Shown: positions 24,285 to 29,501 of the stretch, in pieces
Layout: every line of letters begins with the position of its first letter
How positions within the stretch are numbered: position 1 is the first letter of the stretch
From: Blautia glucerasea
GTDB taxonomy: Bacteria; Bacillota; Clostridia; Lachnospirales; Lachnospiraceae
Direction: 5' to 3'
Assembly (NCBI RefSeq): GCF_020537505.1
Contig: NZ_JAJBMO010000035.1
Location: 1-29,501, forward strand
Length of the DNA stretch: 29,501 nt
The notes under the pieces: generated by a model
Seen by the model: the letters and a program-made list of their open reading frames with translations, nothing else
Told to the model about the DNA's origin: nothing
Databases searched by the model: none
Made by a program: the position numbers and the translations under genes

Positions 24285-24650
24285 CTATGTAGTCTTCTCT
24301 TCCATTCCCATCTGAATCTGTACTGCTTTCAGTACCCGATCCAGGCTCCACTTGTTCACTCTTCCGCATTTCTCAATAATACATTTCGTAGAAATGCTCA
24401 TAACCTGTTCAGCCAGTGCCAAACTTCCTTTTCGGATTCCCGTCATATCATATTTGCTGATAAATACATGTGTTGGCAAATACCGTTTCTTATATATTCT
24501 TGATGTCAGCGGAACTACCGTTATGACTGAACTGTATGTATTGGCTTTATTATTACTCACTACGATTACCGGTCTCACTCCACCCTGAACCGAAGTTGTC
24601 GGGAACATACCGAGATCCGCCCATAAGATATCGCCTCTTCGAATCGTCAC
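24285..24650 (-). CDS. MazF/PemK-family mRNA interferase toxin
   Basis: A 121-aa toxin of the CcdB/PemK fold, a ribosome-independent endoribonuclease. Motifs: RRGDILWADLG at 3-13, QGGVRPVIVVSNNKAN, TVVPLTS, LPTHVFI and LALAEQV. The start is GTG at 24650 with GGAGAG 8 nt upstream. No antitoxin frame (MazE, AbrB or RHH type) lies directly upstream, where toxins of this type usually have one; instead there is a gene-free structured block. The downstream 88-aa gene could be an unusual partner. An orphan or RNA-controlled toxin is possible. Confidence 0.88.
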   Translation of the reverse strand: MTIRRGDILWADLGMFPTTSVQGGVRPVIVVSNNKANTYSSVITVVPLTSRIYKKRYLPTHVFISKYDMTGIRKGSLALAEQVMSISTKCIIEKCGRVNKWSLDRVLKAVQIQMGMEEKTT

Positions 24651-24689
24651 TTGTCATCTCTCCAATCTTTTTTTATTTGTAAAGCATTC

Positions 24690-25085
24690 ATAGCGCTATA
24701 TTGGCTCCACAGGAATACGGCAGAGTTTCTTTCCCATAAGGAAAGCTCTGCCGCATAACCTCTATAGCCAATTTGATTATTAAACAGTGCTCGCTCGATT
24801 CTATTTATCCTCGATACCCCGAATCGTTACTCCCGCATATGCAGGAAGGGAATAATAACCTGCCCGGATGCATACTCCGGACCACAACCCGGAAACTCTC
24901 GTTTCCAGGCTCCAGCAGTTCATAGGTTTACCAGTTACAGACTTCTCAGGATCTGCAAGTGTATCGCATCTCATACATATCATCGCATCACCAGCCTGCC
25001 AGCTGGCTTCGGTCAGTGCTTTTTCGCAGCATTACGGACTGAACTAAAAATCTTGGTTTTGTCTTATAATCCTATAGCGGCATCT
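24690..25085 (-). ncRNA. Candidate large structured RNA upstream of mazF
   Basis: This gene-free block has many exact stems on the minus strand. The ends pair: CGCTATAGG (25071-25079) with CCAATATAGCG (24694-24704, AA bulge). Inside are CTGGAAAC-GAGA-GTTTCCGG with a GNRA tetraloop (about 24893-24912), CCGGA/TCCGG with a 7-nt loop (24864-24880), GCAGG/CCTGC (24841-24863), CGATTC/GAATCG (about 24796-24826), CCAGC/GCTGG and TCAG-TGCT/AGCA-CTGA near 25007-25042. A long 3' hairpin at 24701-24772 contains GCGGCAGAG-type arms and CTTTCC/GGAAAG. A 60-codon frame (24801-24983) crosses these stems and has no ribosome binding site, so I do not call it a gene. RNA class, promoter and exact ends are unknown. 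Confidence 0.5.
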
Positions 25086-25154
25086 TCCTCGTGCTCTCTG
25101 CATGAAATGTCACGTCAGTTATTATTGGATATTCAGTTATCATGGTTCATTTTA

Positions 25155-25198
25155 GGAAGTCCTTTAACTTCCTCTAATTACTAAAGTCAAATGACTTT
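25155..25198. other. Two short hairpins after the sigma-like gene
   Basis: GGAAGT/ACTTCC (25155-25172) and AAAGTCA/TGACTTT (25183-25198) lie between the sigma-like gene stop and the structured block. There is no T-run on the minus strand, so the sigma-like gene may be co-transcribed with the structured block and mazF. The rest of 25086-25227 shows nothing recognisable. Confidence 0.45.
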
Positions 25199-25227
25199 GG
25201 CAGATGCAAAAGATTTTGAAAAATTTT

Positions 25228-25701
25228 TTAAAAAAATTTATTCATATACATTTCACGCATCTTATTAAGAGTGGATTTCAGCTTGTATGACAGCATCTGT
25301 CTGGAAATCCCCATAATCTCCGCCATCTGTGTCTGTGTCTTATTTTCAAAGAAAATGCCATAAATAATCATGCGTTCCTCTGAGTTCAGCTGATTGATCA
25401 CTTTATGAATATCCTGCTGTTCCATTTTTGTCAGTACACAGTGCTCCACATCACAGTTCAGATCTGGAAAATCCTCAATCATGAAGCCTTCTCCATCAAT
25501 GGACTGACCGCTGTAAGGTACTTCTCTCAGCATCTTATCCACGACCTCACCCAGTTCGTTCTTAATCTCAACTTTTTTTGCCTTGCTGCTTCTGTAAAAA
25601 TTGTTCATCGCATACGCAACTTCTTTTGTTATCTCGATCATTTCTCCGTCAATATTTGCGTAATACTTTCCTTCATAAAAATATGGGTGTTCAATATACA
25701 T
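25228..25701 (-). CDS. Sigma-70 region-4-like regulatory protein
   Basis: A 157-aa protein. The last 50 residues form a sigma region-4 type helix-turn-helix (INQLNSEERMIIYGIFFENK, then TQTQMAEIMGISRQMLSYKL). The N-terminal part (YFYEGKYYANIDGEMIEITK) has no region 2, so it is not a complete sigma factor. Small proteins of this type are common in clostridial conjugative elements as regulators. ATG at 25701 is chosen for AGGAGG 7 nt upstream; the frame remains open to 25803 without another ribosome binding site. A perfect 8-bp inverted repeat sits just before the ribosome binding site. Confidence 0.8.
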   Translation of the reverse strand: MYIEHPYFYEGKYYANIDGEMIEITKEVAYAMNNFYRSSKAKKVEIKNELGEVVDKMLREVPYSGQSIDGEGFMIEDFPDLNCDVEHCVLTKMEQQDIHKVINQLNSEERMIIYGIFFENKTQTQMAEIMGISRQMLSYKLKSTLNKMREMYMNKFF

Positions 25702-25716
25702 ATCCGTTCCTCCTGA

Positions 25717-25744
25717 ATTTGAAATCTTGTTGCTCGTTTCAAAT
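25717..25744. promoter_or_regulatory. Inverted repeat in the leader of the sigma-like gene
   Basis: ATTTGAAA (25717-25724) and TTTCAAAT (25737-25744) with a 12-nt centre, directly upstream of the ribosome binding site. It may be an operator or an RNA hairpin. Confidence 0.45.
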
Positions 25745-25836
25745 CCAGAAGGCGGACCTCTGTTTAGGATCATGCCTGCTCCACCTTTGTCCTGCCGGGA
25801 CACGCCCGCAGTTATTGGCTGCGAAATTCAGGCACG

Positions 25837-25875
25837 AAAAAAAGCCCCAGTAGTTTTTTCTTAACTACTGAGGCT
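25837..25875 (-). terminator. Terminator of the two-gene unit 26029-26677
   Basis: On the minus strand AGCCTCAGTAGTT pairs with AACTACTGGGGCT (13 bp, one wobble), followed by seven T. It lies about 150 nt after the stop of the membrane-anchored protein; that gap holds no gene. Confidence 0.85.
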
Positions 25876-26028
25876 TTCGTCTCTTATCTAATATTCAGTT
25901 ATCTATGCCTTCTTTCGTCAGCATAATCATTGTATCAGGATAAAGTTCACAAAGTATCCGCAATATGTTCCCATAAGTTCATGTCATTATTGGAATCGTA
26001 CATATTTCAGTATAAAAAGTTCACCGTG

Positions 26029-26460
26029 TTATTCTTCTACTTCTTTTCCATCTATATATAGTTGAAATTTATCAGGATTATTGACTATATCGTAGTCTTT
26101 TCCGTATTCTACAGGTCTGTATTCGGCTGTCATTACCGATTCCCCATCTTCAATATCTTCTTTCCATAAATAGATGTTCATATCAAGACTCGTCGCATAT
26201 CCCCTGTCTGTGGAGAATTTTGTCGAATAAAAAGAATCATCCTTGTACATCTGCAAAAGCTCTCTTACAAACGCTTCTCTATCCTCAATATTTTTCCGGT
26301 TAGCGACCACGGTTAAATTTTCATCCCGATTTACGGAAAATGTTCCAACTACATCCGGTTCACCTTCCTTATGACCAGATTCAGATTTCCCATAAATACT
26401 TCCTGCAGCAATTACCAAGATCACTGCTCCTGAAATCAATGCAATTATCTTTTTCTTCAT
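26029..26460 (-). CDS. Membrane-anchored protein of unknown function
   Basis: A 143-aa protein with a basic N-terminus and one hydrophobic segment (KKKIIALISGAVILVIAAGS), then an extracytoplasmic domain of mixed charge (TFSVNRDENLTVVANRK; FVRELLQMYKDDSF; LYIDGKEVEE). No lipobox Cys is seen. I do not recognise the domain. ATG at 26460 follows the preceding stop by 4 nt, with AAAGGA provided by the end of that gene, so the two are coupled. The pair may sense or modify something at the surface; this is only inferred. Confidence 0.7.
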   Translation of the reverse strand: MKKKIIALISGAVILVIAAGSIYGKSESGHKEGEPDVVGTFSVNRDENLTVVANRKNIEDREAFVRELLQMYKDDSFYSTKFSTDRGYATSLDMNIYLWKEDIEDGESVMTAEYRPVEYGKDYDIVNNPDKFQLYIDGKEVEE

Positions 26461-26464
26461 ATTT

Positions 26465-26677
26465 TTATTTTCCTTTTAGTTTTTTTACTGCGTAATTGAT
26501 TACTTCTTCCGGTGTGGGTCTGTCTCCTTTAAGTGTCATTTTCTTCCATTCTTCCTGCACAGCCGGATCTGGATCATCAAATCCAGCATCAATCGCTATC
26601 TGCATTTCCCGACGCACCTCTTCTGGTGTCGTATTGTACTTTTCTGCAATTTTCTCATAAATATTTTTTTCTCTCAT
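26465..26677 (-). CDS. Small Spo0A C-terminal-like protein
   Basis: A 70-aa helical protein: EKIAEKYNTTPEEVRREMQI followed by AIDAGFDDPDPAVQEEW and RPTPEEVINYAV. It resembles the small proteins annotated with a Spo0A C-terminal-like fold, which occur widely in clostridial mobile elements. No receiver domain is present, so it is not Spo0A itself. The GGAGGG ribosome binding site lies 7 nt before ATG 26677. A copy of the TAGTTCT palindrome is 33 nt upstream, suggesting control by the neighbouring XRE repressor. Confidence 0.75.
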   Translation of the reverse strand: MREKNIYEKIAEKYNTTPEEVRREMQIAIDAGFDDPDPAVQEEWKKMTLKGDRPTPEEVINYAVKKLKGK

Positions 26678-26709
26678 TTACCCGCCCTCCGGTTTTAAAG
26701 AATTATTTA

Positions 26710-26725
26710 TAGTTCTTTAGAACTA
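26710..26725. promoter_or_regulatory. Operator copy 2 (TAGTTCTTTAGAACTA)
   Basis: A 16-bp near-palindrome (arms TAGTTC/GAACTA, centre TTTA) identical in arms to the copy at 27235-27250. On the minus strand it directly precedes TATAAA, so it probably overlaps the promoter of the Spo0A-C-like gene. Confidence 0.6.
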
Positions 26726-26786
26726 CTATATCATGATTATCACTATGAAAAAAGATTTTTTCACAAACGAATCCATAAAAAAGAAT

Positions 26787-26813
26787 AAAAAAAAGAAGAG
26801 CTAAATGCCCTTC
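26787..26813 (-). terminator. Terminator of the XRE repressor gene
   Basis: GAAGGGC and GCTCTTC pair (7 bp, one wobble) around ATTTA, followed on the minus strand by eight T. Confidence 0.85.
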
Positions 26814-26832
26814 GATTTCAATGCCTATTCCA

Positions 26833-27147
26833 TTAGTCTACCAAAGCTCTGACCGCATTTAAAATTCTTTTCTGCTCGTCCTTTGGCAATTTTCCTATCA
26901 TATCAGATAATTCATTAGTAACACCTGTGACAGAATGTGTCACAACATCTATCAGTAGCGCATCAGCCGATACATCAAGTGCATTGGCAATTGCTACAAA
27001 GGTATCCAACTTTGTTACTTTCAGTCCTCTTTCTATCACACTGACATGTGTTGTACTTAAATTTACCAGCGCCGCCAGTTCTTCCTGTGTAAGATTTTTT
27101 GCTTCTCTTGCTGCTTTGATTCGCTGACCAACCGCTTTCAAATCCAT
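26833..27147 (-). CDS. XRE-family helix-turn-helix repressor
   Basis: A 104-aa protein. Cro/C1-type HTH at about 6-62: VGQRIKAAREAKNLTQEELA, ALVNLSTTHVSVIERGLK. A short C-terminal helix region follows (LSDMIGKLPKDEQKRILNAV), likely for dimerisation. ATG at 27147 is chosen for AGGAGG 7 nt upstream; the frame stays open to 27321 but only through leader and terminator sequence. Matching palindromes lie about 90 nt upstream of its own start and upstream of the next gene, suggesting autoregulation and control of the small operon. It probably regulates element functions. Confidence 0.88.
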   Translation of the reverse strand: MDLKAVGQRIKAAREAKNLTQEELAALVNLSTTHVSVIERGLKVTKLDTFVAIANALDVSADALLIDVVTHSVTGVTNELSDMIGKLPKDEQKRILNAVRALVD

Positions 27148-27234
27148 CGTAGCACCTCCTTCAGAACGATAATTCGGTCTAAAATTAGTATACTGATGGA
27201 TAATTGAAAGATACAGAATCCGCAAATCAAGTTG

Positions 27235-27250
27235 TAGTTCTATAGAACTA
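27235..27250. promoter_or_regulatory. Operator copy 1 (TAGTTCTATAGAACTA)
   Basis: A perfect 16-bp palindrome in the region upstream of the XRE gene. A TATACT box lies between it and the gene. It is matched by the copy at 26710-26725. Confidence 0.65.
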
Positions 27251-27279
27251 GTTTTCATTTTTTTATACATGCAACACAC

Positions 27280-27316
27280 AAAAAAGCCACCAGAAGAATT
27301 AGTATCCCCTGGTAGC
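27280..27316 (-). terminator. Terminator of the Rpn nuclease gene
   Basis: GCTACCAG and CTGGTGGC pair (8 bp, one wobble) on the minus strand, followed by six T. It begins 21 nt after the stop codon. Confidence 0.85.
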
Positions 27317-27337
27317 TCCATTAAAATTCATCATTTG

Positions 27338-28177
27338 TTAATGTGCAACACTCATGCTCTCATCAATCCATTTCTGCACCATTTGAACACTCACATTAAG
27401 ATAGTGGGCTATTTTATCAACTTTCATTCCATCCGCAGCCATGGATAATGCTGAGGCTTTTGCTTTTTTCAGCTCACCACTTTCAATACCTTCACTATAA
27501 ATCTGTTCCATCTCACGGCACATGACTTCAACCCCTTTCTGTGTTTCCTTCAATTCGTATACTCTGTCAGCAAGTATCTTACTGTGCATATCTTCTGCAT
27601 TCTTACAATGAAGATCATGCATCAGTCTGCCTAATTCTGTATCCTCTTGTTTCTTAGAATTTACATAGATAATATGAGCTTCATCCTTGAAATTCTCACT
27701 GACTTCTTCGATTTTCCTGTCTATATGATAAATCGGAAGTCCGTATCCAAGTGCATCGTCTCTAGTGATAAAAATCACGTAGCTTTCCGGAAGGTCATCA
27801 AAATCCTGTCCTGGATTTAATGTGTTCATATCCATCAGACCACTATGATACCTTGCTCTTTTTGGAGATGCCCCTTCGTTGTCCTGTTGGATTTCTACAT
27901 CCATCTGCTGGCCTTCAGAATCTCTGGCAACACAGTCCAGAATAGCTGAACGCCCCTGCAAATTCTTATAGTCTTTCTGCAGAACTTGATCAATCACTTT
28001 CAAATCCTTTTTATTCATAATTACCTGCAGAACATATTCTGTACATTCCCGTTTCTTGAATACATTCCGCATAAACACATCGCTCATGATGGTAAGGTCT
28101 TTTAAGATACCCTTGTATCTTTCGTAACGTGTTTCCAATTCTTCTGTTTTCACGATTTCTTCTTTCGCCACGTCCAT
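27338..28177 (-). CDS. Rpn-family PD-(D/E)XK nuclease / putative transposase
   Basis: A 279-aa protein of the recombination-promoting nuclease (Rpn/YhgA-like) family. The N-terminal part shows the usual DLTIMSDVFMRNVF opening. The nuclease core includes ILDCVARDSEGQQMDVEIQQ (Asp and E-x-Q of the PD-(D/E)XK fold), then RARYHSGLMD and YVIFITRDDALGYGLPIYHI. The C-terminus has a short HTH-like repeat (MAADGMKVDKIAHYLNVSV). ATG at 28177 has GGAGG 5 nt upstream; the ATG four codons earlier does not. The gene is complete with its own terminator. Such genes are often multicopy and may promote recombination. Confidence 0.88.
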   Translation of the reverse strand: MDVAKEEIVKTEELETRYERYKGILKDLTIMSDVFMRNVFKKRECTEYVLQVIMNKKDLKVIDQVLQKDYKNLQGRSAILDCVARDSEGQQMDVEIQQDNEGASPKRARYHSGLMDMNTLNPGQDFDDLPESYVIFITRDDALGYGLPIYHIDRKIEEVSENFKDEAHIIYVNSKKQEDTELGRLMHDLHCKNAEDMHSKILADRVYELKETQKGVEVMCREMEQIYSEGIESGELKKAKASALSMAADGMKVDKIAHYLNVSVQMVQKWIDESMSVAH

Positions 28178-28203
28178 TCTCGCCTCCATTCTTTGCTATG
28201 TCA

Positions 28204-28230
28204 GGATAGGTTCCTAAATGTCTCCTATCC
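28204..28230. other. Inverted repeat upstream of the Rpn gene
   Basis: GGATAGG and CCTATCC with a 13-nt centre, 27 nt before the start codon. It may be an operator or a leader hairpin; neither side has a T-run. Confidence 0.4.
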
Positions 28231-28280
28231 CAATTTCATCTTAACATCAAAATCAGCTTTTCACAAGCCACTATTTTATC

Positions 28281-28661
28281 CTACACCACTTGAAAACAAT
28301 AATTTCCAATCAGCTTCATCCAACTATTATATTTATTCTTTTCACACACTTTTCGGCAAATTTCATTTTCCATCAGTACACAGAACATCTTATCATAATC
28401 AAATGCCCAAACAGCACCATTCACATGGTTTTCCACTGCTTTCTGATCTATGCTTTTCAAGCGTGTGACCATTTTTTCAATTTCTCCATTTCCCAAGTTA
28501 CCGATATTTTTGCAGATAAACCGAAAGAAATTCAACGTTGCATATTCATCATGCCAATGGAACTCTTCTGGATTGTTTTTAATTTTACTGGCTCGCTGCT
28601 GTTCTTTGATTATCTGATCAGCTACACCTTTCATCGAATCTTCGTATCTCATATTATTCAC
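28281..28661 (-). CDS. Unknown small accessory protein
   Basis: A 126-aa protein that I do not recognise. It is rich in Lys/Asn/Glu, with helix-like stretches (GVADQIIKEQQRASKIKNN; NFFRFICKNIGNL) and no signal peptide or membrane segment. GTG at 28661 directly abuts the TAG of the upstream gene, with GAGGAAGAG provided by that gene's last codons; ATG three codons later is the alternative. The arrangement indicates translational coupling with the HTH-like protein upstream. Confidence 0.65.
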   Translation of the reverse strand: MNNMRYEDSMKGVADQIIKEQQRASKIKNNPEEFHWHDEYATLNFFRFICKNIGNLGNGEIEKMVTRLKSIDQKAVENHVNGAVWAFDYDKMFCVLMENEICRKVCEKNKYNSWMKLIGNYCFQVV

Positions 28662-29234
28662 CTACTCTTCCTCTACGCCCAGTGACGGTTTAAATCTTTT
28701 ATCCTTTGCCTGCGGTACCACGATCTCATAAAAATAAAATCCTAAATACCCAAGTGCCTGCTTCTTCATTTTATAAAATGAAGTCCTGCCTATTCCTAAC
28801 TCCTGTTGCACTTCCACATCTGTCTTATTATAATGACTGCAAAAACAGGAATGAAGGATCTCACTGAGCATCACACCATTCGGTGCATAGAACTTAACCA
28901 GTGTCATTCCACGATAGATCATATCTGACAAGCCATAAATGATCATCAGGTTATTCATTTCCCGGTGCATCTTTGGCACATTCAGCTGATTGTTATAAAT
29001 GCTCAGATAACTCAACGCATATGCCATATCTTCATTGATTTTCTCCTGGCACTCCATATCCAGTTCTTCTAACACAATCTGATTTTCCAAAATCAATTTC
29101 TGATAGCTTGTCATCAGTTCTTTAATATCAGTATAATGTCTTTCAATCGTTACTTCCAGATAATCCTGTGCATGGCTTGCCATCTGGAAGGTAATCTCTT
29201 TCATTGATTTAATTGCATAATCTCTGTCTGTCAT
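28662..29234 (-). CDS. Accessory protein with C-terminal HTH-like region
   Basis: A 190-aa mostly helical protein. Residues about 137-160 (DVEVQQELGIGRTSFYKMKK) read as a helix-turn-helix like those of phage late regulators and sigma region-4 proteins. The N-terminal two thirds are amphipathic helices without a recognised domain. An AAGGAG ribosome binding site is 12 nt from ATG 29234 and 3 nt from a TTG at 29243; the ATG is preferred but neither spacing is ideal. The gene is coupled to the 126-aa gene and is probably a transcription regulator of the element. Confidence 0.6.
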   Translation of the reverse strand: MTDRDYAIKSMKEITFQMASHAQDYLEVTIERHYTDIKELMTSYQKLILENQIVLEELDMECQEKINEDMAYALSYLSIYNNQLNVPKMHREMNNLMIIYGLSDMIYRGMTLVKFYAPNGVMLSEILHSCFCSHYNKTDVEVQQELGIGRTSFYKMKKQALGYLGFYFYEIVVPQAKDKRFKPSLGVEEE

Positions 29235-29243
29235 CAGTTTCAA

Positions 29244-29501
29244 AATCTCCTTATCATCATCACACTAACTGGCGGTCTTTCAGACCAGTTCGCTTTCCCC
29301 ATGATTTTGATGGGAAGCAATTACTTACTACAACTTGCAGAAGCAGATATCCAAAAGGCATTGTGGGAGCTGCCTTTGCTGACCGGAATCCATCTTCTTA
29401 TGTAAAACCTGCAGGAATAAAAAGGGAAAGTGACTATCCCTGCCGGTTAATAATCCAAATAATATCGTCTATACCAATCTCTCCTTATGCTGTTTTTCTC
29501 T
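29244..29501. other. Gene-free leader region at the window edge
   Basis: No supportable frame. It contains hairpins AAAGGCA/TGCCTTT (29354-29377), a nested AACTGG..GGTCT-TTC-AGACC structure near 29272-29294, and a weak AGGGA/TCCCT stem with T-run on the minus strand near 29425-29445. That last stem could end a gene lying beyond the window. Confidence 0.35.

Larger units (their letters stand above)
18821..29501. mobile_element. Serine-recombinase integrative element inserted in eno (left part, right end outside window)
   Basis: It begins where the enolase frame is cut and continues to the window edge. It carries three large serine recombinases at its left end, followed by accessory genes (DUF6870-like, MazF, sigma-like, Spo0A-C-like, XRE, Rpn nuclease) typical of clostridial integrative elements. 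Its base composition is visibly more AT-rich than the housekeeping block. No conjugation, replication or phage structural genes are in the visible part, so ICE, IME or prophage cannot be decided. Some right-hand genes could belong to a nested or neighbouring element. Confidence 0.8.

Noticed and set aside
24801..24983. 60-codon minus-strand frame in the gene-free block
   Set aside because: No ribosome binding site. The frame runs straight through several exact RNA stems including the GAGA tetraloop hairpin. Treated as part of the candidate RNA.
1..29501. CRISPR array
   Set aside because: No regularly spaced repeats were seen. The only tandem repeats are the 39-bp pair in the lipoprotein gene and the TGCCCCC triplet.

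Overview
The window reads as a chromosomal segment of a gut-type Lachnospiraceae (Clostridia) genome. This rests on protein resemblance and gene order: dxr-rseP, frr-pyrH-uppS-cdsA, and eno-secG-rnr-smpB. Start sites use strong AGGAGG-type ribosome binding sites with frequent GTG and TTG starts. Nearly everything is on the minus strand. The species cannot be named from the sequence.

Positions 1-18,820 are mostly housekeeping. A tRNA-Leu 3' end (1-54) is followed by three TGCCCCC repeats that look like a vacated or neighbouring integration site. Next come a large RelA/SpoT-domain protein, a secreted ComEC-like metallo-hydrolase, a plus-strand SpoIID-like/peptidoglycan-binding protein with a near-consensus promoter, and a FabK/nitronate monooxygenase-type flavoprotein with its own promoter and operator. 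A co-directional block follows: pyrH, frr, uppS, cdsA, dxr, rseP (UMP kinase, ribosome recycling, undecaprenyl-PP synthesis, CDP-DAG synthesis, MEP isoprenoid pathway, site-2 protease), ended by a terminator at 6435-6473. Upstream are a lipoprotein and a small gene graveyard (13148-13420) with remnants of a response regulator and a GH94 sugar phosphorylase. After that come an acyl-CoA thioesterase, smpB, rnr and secG.

At 18,815-18,820 the enolase gene is cut just before its conserved GGRHADN motif. Only its C-terminal two thirds (17969-18820) is in the window. What follows to the right edge is the left part of a mobile element: three overlapping large serine recombinases with a good promoter, a DUF6870-like small protein, an orphan MazF toxin, a sigma-70 region-4-like protein, a Spo0A-C-like small protein with a membrane-anchored partner, an XRE repressor, an Rpn-type PD-(D/E)XK nuclease/transposase, and two further accessory genes. 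The missing enolase 5' part should lie at the far end of the element, outside the window, so excision could rebuild an intact gene.

The most interesting points are: (i) the element sitting inside enolase, with the enolase remnant placed directly behind the last recombinase; (ii) a roughly 390-nt gene-free block (24690-25085) between the sigma-like gene and mazF that folds on paper into many perfect stems, including a GAGA tetraloop hairpin and a stem joining its two ends, a candidate structured RNA; and (iii) two matching palindromes (TAGTTCTNTAGAACTA) that suggest the operator of the element's XRE repressor.
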